Source: CAVVSQ01 sp963848825 (GTDB lineage Bacteria > Planctomycetota > Planctomycetia > Gemmatales > Gemmataceae). From it: DNA of 64,000 nt. Of the stretch, positions 45,726 through 56,783 are shown one piece after another (positions within the stretch are counted from its first letter, which is position 1; each line of letters opens with the position of its first letter). A program made the translations under genes and the position numbers. The notes beneath the pieces are model-generated. The model worked only from the letters and a program-made list of their open reading frames with translations, was not told where the DNA came from and ran no database searches. The stretch lies in contig CAWKFA010000001.1 of the NCBI GenBank assembly GCA_963848825.1, positions 148,031-212,030 of the forward strand, written 5' to 3'.

Positions 45726-48331
45726 TTATTGAGGGCCGACGGCCATGATTTGCTCGAGTATTTCGGGTGAGGCTTCGCGCGTGCCCTTGCATTTTGGATA
45801 CTTCGAACAACCCAGGAAGTAGCCACCCCGGCCCGGGCGAAGTTTCATCGGCGCATCGCAGGTCGGGCACGTCTCACGCACCTCGACGGCGGGCCCTTCT
45901 TTTTTCTTCGGCGGCGGCGGCAAGAGGTCCTTCAATTTCTCCTTGAGGTCTTCTGGTACTGGCTTGGTGCTTCGGCATTTTGGATAGGCACTGCACCCCA
46001 GGAACGGACCGCGTGGCCCGCGTTTGACTACCATGGGACCACCGCATTTCTCGCATGCAAGGCCGGTCTCGATCGGTTTCGCCGGGTTCCCCTGGGCGTC
46101 GACGTCCTTGGCGTTGCGGCACTTGGGATAACCCGTGCAGGCCAAAAACGGGCCGCGGCCCCTCGCGTTGCACCATCGGCTTGCCGCATTTATCGCAAAC
46201 ATGCGCGGTCGGCTTGCTGGCCAATACCGGCTTGCCTTCCACGTCGTAGTTCATCGTTGTTTTGCAATCCGGGTAGCCGCTACAACCCAGGAACGGCCCC
46301 CGTTTGCCCATCCGCTGGAGCATGGGCTTGCCGCACTCGGGGCAGGCGACTTCGGTAACCTTGGGCGCTTCCTTGGGCCCCTTGTCGGCGCCTTTTTCTT
46401 GATGTACTTGCATTCGGGATGACGTGAACAGCCAAAGAACTTGCCGAAGCGGCTATAACGCTCCACCAGCGGCGCACCGCATTGCGGGCATTTCTCGGCG
46501 TCGAGGAGCATCTTGGTCTCGGCGACCTTGAGGTCCTGGGCAAACGGCTCGTAAAACTCGTTCAGGACGTCATTACGCTGATGTTTCCGCGTTTCGATCA
46601 GATCGAGCCCTTCCTCCATGTGCCGGGTAAACTTCAAGTCCATCACTTTGGGAAAGTGCTCGACGAGAATGTCCGTCACCTTCATGCCCATTTCGGTGGC
46701 AAAAAAGCGGCGTTCCTTTTGCTCGACGTATTCGCGGTCCTGGATTTTCGAAATAATGGCCGCGTAAGTGCTAGGCCGGCCGATGCCTTCTTTTTCCAAG
46801 GTCTTGACCAGCGAAGCCTCATTGTAGCGCGGCGGCGGCTCGGTGAAGTGCTGCGTGGGGTCCAGCTTGAGCAGGTCCAGCGGGTCCTTTTCCTTCATGG
46901 GCGGCAACAGCGTGTCTTCTTGTTTGCCCGGTACGAGAACGCGGCGGAAGCCGTCGAACTTCAACGTTCGTCCCTGAGCGCGAAAGCGCCCTAAGGCCGC
47001 CTGCACCGTGACGGAAGTGACCGCGAAAACCGCGGGCTTCATCTGGCAGGCGACGAAGCGAGTGTAAATGAGCGTGTAGAGACGCAGTTGCTCCTGGGGC
47101 AGAAACTTCGCCACCCGGTCGGGCGTGTAAGCCAGGTCCGTCGGACGAATCGCTTCATGGGCGGCCTGGGCATCTTTCGACGCGGCATACACGTTGGGCT
47201 TTTCAGGCAAGTACGCGTCGCCATATTCTTTTTGGATGTGGGCCCGGCACGCAGCCAGTGCTTCCTGGGCAATGTGCGTGCTATCGGTTCGCATGTACGT
47301 GATGAGGCCAATCGAGCCTTCCGTACCCAGGTCAACGCCCTCATAAAGGCGCTGGGCGATCATCATCGTCCGCTTGGCCGAATAGCGCAGGCGCAGACTC
47401 GCCTGTTGCTGGAGCGTACTGGTTGTGAAGGGCGCCGGTGGCTTCTCCTGGCGATCTTTCTGCTCGATTTTGCCAACGAGATAAGCGGCGCCTTGCAGGG
47501 CCTGCACGATCGGATCGACAATAGCCTGTTTGTCGGCCTTGAACTTCTCACCGTTCCACTCGGCCAGTTCCGCCAAAAACGACCCTTCGGGCAGCTGCGG
47601 CTTCTCTTCTTTCGGTGCCTCACCGTCCTGCTCCGCGTCTGGGTCAACTGGTTTCGCGGGCTTGGCCTTTCCTTTACCTTTCGCCTTGGGCGCTGCCGCC
47701 TTGGCATTCTCGCCAAAGCCGAGCGGCCGCACCAGGGCCGTGATCTTCCAGTATTCTTCCGGCTGGAACGCCTGGATTTCGCGTTCTCGTTCAACAATCA
47801 GGCGCACAGCCACCGACTGGACCCGGCCAGCGCTCAGGTGCTGGGCGAGCTTACGGCTGAGCAACGGGCTGAGCTGATAGCCAACCACGCGATCGAGAAA
47901 GCGTCGTGCTTCCTGGGCTGCCACCTTGTCCATGTTGATGGTGCCGGCGGTACTAAACGCTTTTTGCACCGCGGTCTTGGTGATTTCGTTGAAGGTGACG
48001 CGGCGCGTCTGTTCTTCCTTGAGCCCCAGGGACTCCTTGAGGTGCCAGGCGATGGCTTCGCCTTCGCGGTCGGGGTCAGGCGCAGATAGACAGTATGTGC
48101 TCCCGCTGCTTGCTTCTTGAGGGAGGCAAGCACGTCTTTGCGGTCCTTGAGCGGCAAATATTTCGGTATCCAGCCGTTTTCGATATCGATGCCGAATCGG
48201 CTTTTGGGTAAGTCACGCACGTGGCCCTTGCTGGCCACGACTTCGTAATCATCGCCCAGGTACTTATTGATGGTTTTGGCCTTGGCCGGCGATTCGACGA
48301 TCACAAGGTTTTTCTTCTTCCGTGGTGCCAC
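45726..48331 (-). CDS. topA: DNA topoisomerase I with five C-terminal zinc ribbons (three frameshifts)
   Basis: Type IA topoisomerase that relaxes negative supercoils. TOPRIM start KKKNLVIVESPAKAKTINKY, acidic motif APDPDREGEAIAWHL, and the catalytic Tyr in GLITYMRTDSTHI. Five four-Cys ribbons follow the core (C-x2-C ... C-x4/5-C), more than the three of E. coli. A Lys/Ala/Pro/Glu-rich insert of ~45 residues follows LVRPLGFGENAK. The frame breaks near 48081 (loss), in the T-run at 46393-46397 (loss) and in the C-run at 46159-46162 (gain); each correction restores conserved sequence. Corrected length is 868 residues. An essential enzyme broken three times points to sequence errors, not decay. 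Confidence 0.93.
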
Positions 48332-48638
48332 GTCAATTCCCTCGTAATAGCTGGCAACTTACCGTCGCCAGGTATTGGCTGTTCGTTCAGTATCGTCAGG
48401 GCTTAGAGGAGTCTGGCCCTCAAAGGGATGCCGCGGATACTCGCCTGGCGTTTGCCACGGGCATTGCCGATGGCCCCTTTTTGCTTCCCAGACCTCGTAT
48501 TGTGTTTGCCCTCAAATTCACTACAATCGCTATTTTGGGCCTGGTCCACCAACCACCCATACTACATGGTTTCGCGGAGTGTCAAGCCCGCGTGCGGTGG
48601 AAGCACGGCGGACATGAAGTCCTAACTTGAGGAATCCT
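48332..48638. other. Divergent intergenic region, no gene recognised
   Basis: About 300 bp between the topA start and the PpiD-like gene. It should hold promoters for both, but I see no convincing sigma70 pair and no structured RNA. It ends with GAGGAA upstream of the next ATG. Confidence 0.35.
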
Positions 48639-51375
48639 ATGGCGTTGAATCCATTCACCAGCTTTCGGAAATACCAGCGATATTGGATGGCCGTTATTCT
48701 CCTGGTAACCATGGTCACCTTTGTATTGTGTACGGGGACGCGTGGCGACCTCAGTGATCAACTTTTAGCGCTTTTCGGCCGGCGCGAGGGGAGCCCGCTG
48801 GTCACCGTGGATGGCCGAAATATCTACCTCAAGGAACTAAATGACCTCAAAGAACAGCGCAACATGGCCAATGAATTCATGAAGCGCGGCTTTGAACTCG
48901 GTATCAAAACCATTACCGCCTTTGAAACCAGCGAAAAGATGACCCCCGAGGTGCGCAAGACCGAGCTTCCCAAGCTTTTCGCCATCAAGGCTGACCTCGA
49001 GAAAAGGTTTCTCAAAACGCGCTATTTTGGCTCGGGCGTCAAACTCGACGACCTGGTCGACTTTGAGCTCTGGCTGCACGAAGCCGACCGCCTGGCGATC
49101 AATCTTGTGCCCGACGATGTCCGCAAGCTGTTTAGCCAGGACCTGCTCCACATGGCCTGGAGCGCGGATCCTCTCAAAAGAGACCAGCTCAACCGCGATC
49201 ACTTGATGAATATCCTGCGCGATATGCAGGTAAAGTCGCATCGCCTGCCGACCGAACCGCTCGTGCTCAAGGCCCTGGCTGACGAATACCTGCGCGCCTG
49301 GCGCAGATGACACTGGCCTACTCCGATCCGGGCGCGCTTGGCCGCAGGGGCAAAGAGAAATTTGACACGGCGGCGCTGCTCGAGGTGCGCATGCCGCTTA
49401 GCCCCGCGATGTTGTGGGACACCTTCAAGAACAACCGGTCGGCGTTCGATGTTTCGATTTTGGCCGTAGACGTCAACCAGTTCACGAACCTGGTGACGGA
49501 GCCGAGCGACGCTGAACTCAAGAACCTTTTTCAGGAACATTACAAGGATAAATACGATCCAGCTTCGCCCGTGCCCGGCTTCGAAATACCACCCAGCGCA
49601 CGCGTGGAATTGATCGTGGGCGATCCCACGTCGCCGAAGTTCAAGCAATGGTCAACCGTCGCGAGCCTCATGGAAACAACGCCGCCGGTATGGTTTCCTT
49701 ATTCACCTCTGGATGTCCTGGTCCGCTATGCGAGCGGACCGCTGGCCCAGCGTGAAAGACTGGCGGAAATTTATGAGCAAAATATCAAGTCCCGCAATAA
49801 CTCGGCCCGCGCCAATTACCTGACGGCCAAGTGGGACGAACGGGACGCTTACCTGGCCATGGCCGCCAAGCTGGCCAGTGGCCACGCGGATGCGGCCGCT
49901 TCCTGGATCGGCGGTTATGCGCAAATCGGCAACGGGCTCACCGCCCAGCTCGGCTTTTACGCCTATGGTCCGGTACGCCACCCAGACGAACTTTTGAAGG
50001 GAATGACCGAAGAGGCCAAGGCCCGTGTGCCCTTCTATGCTCCCGTAATTGCCGGCTCTGCCGGCTCAGCCTTTGATGCTTTGGGTATGGCGGGGACATT
50101 CTGGTGCTCGACAAGGAAAAATTCTTGCCGCTGGACATTGTCGCAGCTCAGCTCACCGATATGCTCCGTGCCCGGCTCGCCGAATCGTGGGTCCATGCCA
50201 ACATGGGCGAGTTACGCAAGAAGTTGAATGAAGTCGTGGGCAACAAGGCCAAATTCGAGCGTGAGCTGAAGCGCAGTCTGCCGCCGCTGGGACTTGAGCG
50301 CTACGTCACCAAGGATTTCTACAATCGCTTCACGATCGACAAGGCCCCCGAGCTGCAACCGCTTTTCAAGGCTTTCGATGCGAATACGCTCAACCTCGTC
50401 AACTCGATCGAAGGCCGCAATCTGACCCCGGACAGCGTTCTGAAGGAGGGGGATTTTTACAAGCTCTTTTTCGACGGCACGGAGAACCTCTCCGTGGCCG
50501 GGTCTACCTTCAGGGCGAAAACCTGGCCGCCTGTCCTGATCCCCAAGAAGCTGATTGGCGAGAAAGAACTGACCACCGCGCCGCAACCCGTCGATTTGTT
50601 CGACAAGGCCGTCAAGCCCATGCTTTTCTGGAAAATCGACGATCGTGTGGGCAAGATACCTGATTCGATCGATCTCGTACGCGACCGTGTCAAGGAAGCC
50701 TGGAAGTTTGCCAAGGCACGCGACACCCAGGCCTTGCCCAAGGCCAAGGAGTTCGCGGACAAGCTCCAGAAATCGGAACTGGGAGCAGAGCCCGCGCTGG
50801 AGTTCCTGGCCCTCGAGAGCAAACGAATTGACCTCAAGGGCGTGGCACCGATGTATACCACCGTCGCTCCGCAAATGCCTTTTCCAGGCATCCGGCTGGC
50901 GGCCGAACCTGGCGAACGCGTGTACGACACCTACAAGGTCCCCAAAGATAGCTTTGTGTTTCCGCGCGATGACATGGCCCAGGATGTCCTGAGTCTTCCC
51001 AGTCTAAAAAAACCAATCGCGATCGGATTGCCCAAGCTCGACGAATACAACAAGGCCCTCTTCGACGTCGGCGTTAAAACCGGCCGCGTCGTGCAAATTC
51101 TTACTAACAAGCCGCAGAGCGCTTTTTATGTCGCCTGCGTGCCCTTTAATCCCGGACCTTCCGTGGGCGAGTTTCGTTCAGCTCTGAAGTTTGCCTCGAA
51201 AACACCCGCTTTTCGTGGCGGCGCGTATGAAGATCTTTTCGTGGATCAGGCCTTCGAGGAAGCCGGCAAAAAACATTTGCAGGCGCTCCTCGATCAGCTC
51301 CGCACCCAGACGGATACCAAGATTCAGGCGACCGCGGACGAAGTGAAATCGTTCAATGCCAACGAATCGCTGTAA
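48639..51375 (+). CDS. Large PpiD/SurA-like membrane-anchored protein (two frameshifts)
   Basis: An N-terminal membrane anchor (YWMAVILLVTMVTFVLCTG) is followed by a SurA_N-like segment (VTVDGRNIYLKELNDLKEQR), as in PpiD-type periplasmic folding helpers; the rest is long and helical. The given sequence is three frames: breaks near 49302 (one G missing, restores LRAWAQMTLAYSDPG) and in the G-run at 50092-50095 (restores MAGDILVLDKEKF). Joined length is 912 residues. The first break also looks like an ATGA gene overlap, so two genes remain possible. No parvulin domain is obvious, so isomerase activity is doubtful. Confidence 0.6.
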
Positions 51376-51452
51376 ACCTCGGCGCGGGTGAGCTCCGTTG
51401 CGGATGAGAGAACGTTCGGGCTAGTATTTACTGGCGCAAGGAGGCTGATGCC

Positions 51453-52690
51453 ATGCGGCGTATCTATTGGGTGGGCGCCGGCCTCCTTGCCGCCCTCTCC
51501 CTTATTCCTTTGTCCCATGGTCAAGTCGGGAAACCCGCTCCCCAAATTCCGCCGCTCAAGTCGCGCGATTTAAGCAAGTTCACCGCCCAACAGCGGCATT
51601 TTTATTTAAGCACCCAACGTGGCGCGGAATGGCTGCAACGGGCGAACCGGCCGGACGGCCGTTTCGTCAATGGCTTTATCCCGGCCTTGCGTTTACCCAT
51701 GGAGGGAGAAAGCTACTTACGCCAGGCAGGGGCCGCGTTTACACTTGCCAGGACAGCTAAATTCTTCAGTGACGATCGCGCCACCGCGATTGCCAAACAA
51801 GCCGTCCTCACGCTACTGCTGGAGACGAGCGTTGACCCGGGAGAAGCCACGGTCCGCACGGTGAGTGCCCACCAGGGCAATGCCGTGCTGACGGCCGGTG
51901 CGCTGCTGGCCGCTATCCACGAGTTACCCGGTCCTGGTGACGACCTTCTCGCCCAGGGGGATCAAATCGCCAATCTGCTTCGCAAGCATTTGCAAGCGGA
52001 CGGTTCCGTGGATGTCCTGGGGCCCGACGAGGCGCGTGGTGGGGTCGCCAATGTGGAGGCCGTGCAGTATTACGCCGGCCCTGCTCTCTACGGCATCATC
52101 CACAGTCAATCCTTGCGACCAGCGGCCTGGAAGCTGGAGGCAATGCGCCGCGCCCGTGCCTATTATCAGCCTTACTGGAAGCGCATAAAAATGCACCGAT
52201 GCCGGTCTGGTTTTCGAGCGCTTTCGTCGAAGCTTATTTGCTCACCAAAGAGCCCGGGTTCGCCGAGGCGGTTTTTGAAATGAATGATTGGCTGTGCGCC
52301 TTGCAGTATCGGCAAGCGCTGCCTGAGCGTGCTTCCTGGCTCGGCGGCTTTCAACCGTGGGTGGACGGCAAGGCTGTGCCCATGTCTCCAGATATCAGTT
52401 CCGGGGGTGCGGCCGTCAGCCTGGCGGAGGCCTGCCGCCTGGCCAAGGCCGTGGGCGATGTGCAACATTACCAGCGCTATCGTCAGGCCCTGGAGAGCGC
52501 GCTGCAGTTTTTGACGACGTTGCAATACTCCGAGGCAAACACGCAACACTTCGCGGAGTGGTATCGCCCAGCGGTGGTGGGAGCCTTTCACGCCTCGTTT
52601 CAGGATGGCAACCTACGTCTCGATTATGCCCAGCACACGCTGTCGGCCTTCGTGCTTTATTTGCAGCACGTCGCCGATTTGCCATCCTAG
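51453..52690 (+). CDS. Secreted alpha-helical toroid-like protein of unknown function (one frameshift)
   Basis: Signal peptide (about residues 1-23), then helical repeats with FYLSTQRGAEWLQRANRPDG, SYLRQAGAAFTLARTAKFF and ASWLGGFQPWVDGKAVPM, resembling (alpha/alpha)6-barrel proteins such as squalene-cyclase or glycoside-hydrolase-like folds. The five-A run at 52187-52191 lacks one A; adding it joins KRIKNAPMPVWFSSAFVEA and gives 412 residues. AAGGAGG precedes the ATG. Whether it is catalytic is unknown. Confidence 0.6.
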
Positions 52691-52789
52691 CCCTGAATAA
52701 CGCGTAGCGCGGCGAGGGCGTTTACGATAGCCAGTTGGGCACAAGGCGTGTATACTTCCTCTTTCACCCGAGTGGAAGCAGTCCATCTC

Positions 52790-53812
52790 ATGAGCGAAGA
52801 ACGAACTACTTCGGCCCGACCACGTTGTCGTTCCCTCATGGGCGTCAAGGTGCTGGGAACCGGCAGTTATGTGCCTGATACGGTGGTCAGCAACGACCAT
52901 TTACATCAGCGCTTCGGGTTCGATTCCGACTGGATCGTCAAACGTACCGGCATCCTCGAGCGCCGCCACGCCCAACCGCACCAGGCCACCAGCGATTTAT
53001 GCCTGGAAGCCGCGCGCCGCTGCATCCGCAACGCAGGCGTCAAACCGGCCGACATCGACATGCTGGTGCTCGCTACTTTCACGCCGGACATGTCCTTTCC
53101 GTCGACGGCCTGCCTGGTTCAAGACCAGCTCGGCCTCACCTGCCCCGCCTTCGATCTGCAGGCGGCGTGCGCGGGCTTCATGTATGCGTTCATCACTGGG
53201 GCCGCCTACATCGCTTCGGGCGCCAGCAACCTCGCACTCATCATCGGCGGTGACTGCAACAGCCGCGTCGTCAACCCCAACGATATCAAAACGTCGCCGC
53301 TCTTCGGCGACGGGGCTGGTGCCGTGCTGCTAACGCGGGGCAAGCCCGATCAGGGCATTCTGAGTTATAGTCTGGGTGCCGATGGCTCGGGTGGCGACCT
53401 GCTCAGCCGGCCCGCCTGCGGCAGCCGCACGCCGGCCACCGCGGAATTGGTCGCTCAGGGCCTGCACTTCATGCACATGGATGGCCGTGCGGTATTCCGC
53501 TGGGCCGTGGCCATCTTGTGCGACACCATCCAGGATGTGCTCAAGCACTCTGGCCACAAAGCCACGGACATTGATTTGTATATTCCGCATCAGGCCAACA
53601 TTCGCATTATCAATGCCGCCATCGACGTTCTCCATATCTCCCGCAGCCGTGTGTTCAACAATTTGGAACGCTATGGCAACACCTCCGCGGGTTCCGTGCC
53701 CCTGGCCCTGGATGAAGCCATCGCCGATGGCCGCGTGCACGACGGCAACCTCGTGGTTATGAGTGGTTTTGGCTCGGGCCTGGCCTGGGGCACCGCGGTC
53801 GTGCGCTGGTAA
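52790..53812 (+). CDS. fabH: 3-oxoacyl-ACP synthase III
   Basis: Starts fatty-acid synthesis by condensing acetyl-CoA (or a branched starter) with malonyl-ACP. The triad is complete: Cys in DLQAACAGFMYAF, His in IPHQANIRII, Asn in ERYGNTSAGSVPL. Length is 340 residues with the start used here; an ATG 16 codons further in (52838) begins right at the conserved GVKVLGTGSYVP and is equally possible. No other fatty-acid gene is adjacent. Confidence 0.92.
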   Translation: MSEERTTSARPRCRSLMGVKVLGTGSYVPDTVVSNDHLHQRFGFDSDWIVKRTGILERRHAQPHQATSDLCLEAARRCIRNAGVKPADIDMLVLATFTPDMSFPSTACLVQDQLGLTCPAFDLQAACAGFMYAFITGAAYIASGASNLALIIGGDCNSRVVNPNDIKTSPLFGDGAGAVLLTRGKPDQGILSYSLGADGSGGDLLSRPACGSRTPATAELVAQGLHFMHMDGRAVFRWAVAILCDTIQDVLKHSGHKATDIDLYIPHQANIRIINAAIDVLHISRSRVFNNLERYGNTSAGSVPLALDEAIADGRVHDGNLVVMSGFGSGLAWGTAVVRW

Positions 53813-53823
53813 CCCTACCTTTC

Positions 53824-53867
53824 CGCGACGAACACACCTCCGAAGGGGGGTTTAGTCCCCCGTCGCG
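53824..53867. terminator. Hairpin between convergent fabH and ubiX
   Basis: Outer arms CGCGACG (53824-53830) and CGTCGCG (53861-53867) enclose a G-run (53845-53850) pairing with a C-run (53857-53861). It sits at the junction of two converging genes and overlaps the last ubiX codons. No T-run follows on either strand, so it is at best a bidirectional, non-canonical terminator. Confidence 0.4.
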
Positions 53868-54484
53868 CCAACTTGTCTCTCGCCCCAGCGGGGAAACAAT
53901 TGATGCTCCACGCCCAACTGGTCACAGACACGGCCGACGACAAAATCAACGATGTGTTCCAGCGTCGTCGGTCTGGTGTAGAACGCCGGCATCGCCGGCA
54001 ACACGACAGCTCCCGCCTCGGCGCAGGCCGTCAAGTTACGCAAATGCACGAGATGTAACGGCGTCTCGCGCGGCACCAGGACTAGCTTGCGGCGCTCTTT
54101 CAAATGCACGTCGGCGGCGCGGTGAATGAGGTTCTGCCCCAGGCCATGCGCGATGGCGGCTATCGTGCCCATGCTGCACGGACAAATCGCCATGCCCTCG
54201 GTTTTGTAAGAGCCGCTGGCGATGCCGGCCGTGAAGTCCCGGTAATCATGGTAGATCACCTTCCCCGGCGCATCCTGGTCAGGCACATAACCCAGAAGGT
54301 CGCTCAACTGAAACTGGTCGCTGCGCACAGTGCGGTCCAATTCGGTACCAAGAACCTGGACAGCGGCCGGGCTCATCACAAAATGGACGTTTCGCCCGGC
54401 GCGCAACATGACCTCGAGCAGGCGGACGCCATACGGCGCTCCGCTCGCACCGGTCATCGCGAGCACCAGATCACTGGTGGCCAT
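53852..54484 (-). CDS. ubiX: UbiX-family flavin prenyltransferase
   Basis: Makes prenylated FMN, the cofactor of UbiD-type decarboxylases. The 210-residue protein has LVLAMTGASGAPYGVRLLE (flavin phosphate loop), the CPCSMGTIAAIAHGLGQNLI motif and RRKLVLVPRETPLHLVHLRN. No ubiD is in the window. It begins two bases after the dedA stop, so it is probably the last gene of the cbiQ-cbiO-dedA-ubiX run. Confidence 0.93.
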   Translation of the reverse strand: MATSDLVLAMTGASGAPYGVRLLEVMLRAGRNVHFVMSPAAVQVLGTELDRTVRSDQFQLSDLLGYVPDQDAPGKVIYHDYRDFTAGIASGSYKTEGMAICPCSMGTIAAIAHGLGQNLIHRAADVHLKERRKLVLVPRETPLHLVHLRNLTACAEAGAVVLPAMPAFYTRPTTLEHIVDFVVGRVCDQLGVEHQLFPRWGERQVGATGD

Positions 54485-54486
54485 GG

Positions 54487-55236
54487 TCAAGGTTCTTTCA
54501 TGTGCGGTGGCGCATCGGCCTTTGGCGCCGGCTCGACATTCTCGCGAGGGCTGGCCTCGGGTTTCTTTTGTAACAGAATTTTTGAGGTCAGTTCCAGCGA
54601 GCCGGTCATATGCTCGACGATCTTGGGCATTTCGTGGGGATTGCCCGTGACCACGGGGCGTCGCAAAAAGCGATAGGCGAAGTACCCGGCGACGCCCACG
54701 AGGGCGACCAACATGATGATGGACTTGACCTTGCCGGCTTCGTTCTCGATCAGATCGACCACCCGGTCGGTAAAGGCATACCCCAGCAAAAAGAGTATGG
54801 TCACGCCTGGGATTGCATAGATACCGTCGGCGAAAATAAAGCGCGCCAGCGGCAGCCGGGTAATGCCAGCAGTCAGAAAGATTGGCGCCCGGATGCCCGG
54901 CGTGAGGCGTGCGAACAGCAAGATGCGAATGCCGTAATCGTGGAAGTTCTCGGAAATCTTCTGCAGCCGCTCGGGCGTCAGGATGTGTTTGCGCACGAAG
55001 GGCAGTTCGACCAGGCGAGCGCCCCAAAACCGGCCGATGAAGTAGAGAAAACTATCGCCGATGATGACACCGACAATGCAGGTCGGCAACATGCTCCACC
55101 AAAATGCATGGTCAGCGGCGACCAGTGCCCCGCCGAGCACCACGGGTAATTCTTCGGGCATGGGAAAGCCAACCCCCGTCAGGAGGATGCCCACAAAAAT
55201 GCCTGGAGTACCCCACGTCCTAAGAAATTCCTCCAC
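54487..55236 (-). CDS. DedA-family membrane protein
   Basis: A 249-residue integral membrane protein with the DedA/VTT pattern: GVGFPMPEELPVVLGGALVA, GDSFLYFIGRFWG and RLTPGIRAPIFLTAGI, including the conserved Arg in the reentrant loop. The family is linked to lipid scrambling and undecaprenyl-phosphate recycling. The C-terminal ~50 residues are a Pro/Lys/Glu-rich cytoplasmic tail not usual for the family. Confidence 0.9.
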   Translation of the reverse strand: MEEFLRTWGTPGIFVGILLTGVGFPMPEELPVVLGGALVAADHAFWWSMLPTCIVGVIIGDSFLYFIGRFWGARLVELPFVRKHILTPERLQKISENFHDYGIRILLFARLTPGIRAPIFLTAGITRLPLARFIFADGIYAIPGVTILFLLGYAFTDRVVDLIENEAGKVKSIIMLVALVGVAGYFAYRFLRRPVVTGNPHEMPKIVEHMTGSLELTSKILLQKKPEASPRENVEPAPKADAPPHMKEP

Positions 55237-55269
55237 CCCCGTACTCCCTTCCTCAAAATGTTTGAGGCA

Positions 55270-56019
55270 TTATAGCATTTCTATTTTCCGCAGCCGATAG
55301 GGAACTTCCAGGCCATGAGCGTTCATTAATTCGGCGTCCGCCAGCACCTGCGCCGTCGGACCATTGGCCACGAGCGTGCCGTGATCGAGCAGAAGAACGC
55401 GGCCGCACAACTCGAGAATCATGTCCAGGTCGTGGGAGGCGATGAATTGCGTGCCCCCCAGTTCCTTAAGCAGCGCCATAAGCTCGCGCCGACCGCGTGG
55501 GTCGAGAAACATCGATGGTTCATCGAGCAACAAAACCTTTGGCCGCATCGCCAGCACGCCGGCCAGCGCGGCGCGGCGTTTTTCACCCCCGGAAAGATGG
55601 TGTGGTACACGCGCCTCAAAGCCCGTGAGGCCGACCCGCGCCAGCGCTTCGGTCACGCGCGTACGTGTTTCCGTGGCGGATAACCCGAGGTTAAGCGGCC
55701 CAAAAGCGACGTCGTCACCGACGGCGGTGCTGAAAAGTTGATCGTCACTGTTCTGAAAGACGATCCCAACCTGGCCCGGTAGTTGGCTACGCTCGCCACG
55801 AATGCCGGGATCGAGGCCCGCCACCCAGGCATGTCCCGCCGCGACCGGCAATACGCCAGCCAGGCATAAAAACAGGGTTGTCTTGCCGGCTCCGTTCGGC
55901 CCCACCAGGCCGATGGTTTCGCCCGCAGCCACGGCAAAAGTCAGGCGATCAATAGCCGGCGCTCCGCCAGGATAAGCGAAAGACAGTGCCGTAACACGGA
56001 TCGCCGCGTCAATGGTCAT
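55270..56019 (-). CDS. cbiO: Energy-coupling factor transporter ATPase
   Basis: ATPase of an ECF-type (nickel/cobalt or vitamin) importer: Walker A GLVGPNGAGKTT, Q-loop VGIVFQNSDDQLFSTAVGDD (the NSDDQLF form is typical of CbiO/EcfA), signature LSGGEKRR, Walker B VLLLDEPSMFLD, H-loop ASHDLD. Length is 249 residues. The start codon overlaps the cbiQ stop by one base (TGATG). Confidence 0.93.
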   Translation of the reverse strand: MTIDAAIRVTALSFAYPGGAPAIDRLTFAVAAGETIGLVGPNGAGKTTLFLCLAGVLPVAAGHAWVAGLDPGIRGERSQLPGQVGIVFQNSDDQLFSTAVGDDVAFGPLNLGLSATETRTRVTEALARVGLTGFEARVPHHLSGGEKRRAALAGVLAMRPKVLLLDEPSMFLDPRGRRELMALLKELGGTQFIASHDLDMILELCGRVLLLDHGTLVANGPTAQVLADAELMNAHGLEVPYRLRKIEML

Positions 56020-56783
56020 CAGTCCCTCAGATGATCCCAACCCAGGAGCGCCGCCGTGGTACCGACAATAAGGGCGAAGGCAATGACGTCCGTCCACCCG
56101 GTGCGAAAGTCATGAAGGGAGCGAAAGCAACCATCGAAACCCCGGCAACGCATGGCCTGGGCGACGCGTTCGGCCCGGTCGTGGCTGCGAACCAGGAGTG
56201 TGCCAGCGACCTGACCGACTGTGCGGTAACTATGCCAGTTGGGGCGGTTGTGAAAGGCGCGCACGCGCAGGGCGGTTCGCAGACGGGAAAACTCGTCGGC
56301 AACCACGAAGACAAAACGATAAGCAAGCTGAACCAGGTGGACAAGCGGGCCGGGCACGTGCAGCGCATGAGCGGCCTTGAGGGTCTCTTGAAGAGGGGCG
56401 GAGGCGAGCAAAACGACCATCAACGTGAAGACGGTAACTGCCTTGAGCAAAATCAGCGCCGCCAATCTCAGGCCGTCGGGGGCCAGCGTCAACACGCCAA
56501 GATCCCAGCGCGCACCGTCCGTCACGTGAACAAAGGGCAGCCAGACCAGGAAAAAAGACATTACGGCGAGGATGGTGGCCAGTTTGACCATCAGCCATTT
56601 GAATGGGAGTCGTGCTAGCAGAGACAACAAAATGGCTCCCGCGCCGGCGACGAGCGCTGGAGGTAAATCGTGCAGCAACGTGGTGCCAAAAGCTGCCGAC
56701 AGCAAACCAACGATTTTCCAGCGTGGGTCGAATTGCCCCACCAAGGACCGGCTGCAATCGGGAAAGTCGATGACCAGGGTCAT
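56019..56783 (-). CDS. cbiQ: Energy-coupling factor transmembrane protein
   Basis: The T-component that couples CbiO to a substrate-binding membrane protein. The 254-residue protein starts with a conserved FDPRWKI segment, has four or five hydrophobic helices, and carries the coupling motif AMRCRGFDG in its cytoplasmic arm. A substrate component (CbiM, NikM or another S-protein) is not found on either side, so specificity is unknown. Confidence 0.9.
   Translation of the reverse strand: MTLVIDFPDCSRSLVGQFDPRWKIVGLLSAAFGTTLLHDLPPALVAGAGAILLSLLARLPFKWLMVKLATILAVMSFFLVWLPFVHVTDGARWDLGVLTLAPDGLRLAALILLKAVTVFTLMVVLLASAPLQETLKAAHALHVPGPLVHLVQLAYRFVFVVADEFSRLRTALRVRAFHNRPNWHSYRTVGQVAGTLLVRSHDRAERVAQAMRCRGFDGCFRSLHDFRTGWTDVIAFALIVGTTAALLGWDHLRD

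Noticed and set aside
48627..51375. Three separate genes in the PpiD-like region
   Set aside because: The middle and last pieces lack signals and good ribosome-binding sites, and both joins are explained by a missing G in G-runs. The first join remains somewhat uncertain.
53852..55027. A longer UbiX protein with a ~180-residue N-terminal extension
   Set aside because: The extension lies antiparallel-free in the dedA coding region, in another frame, and has no recognisable sequence. UbiX begins at 54484 with its flavin-binding motif.
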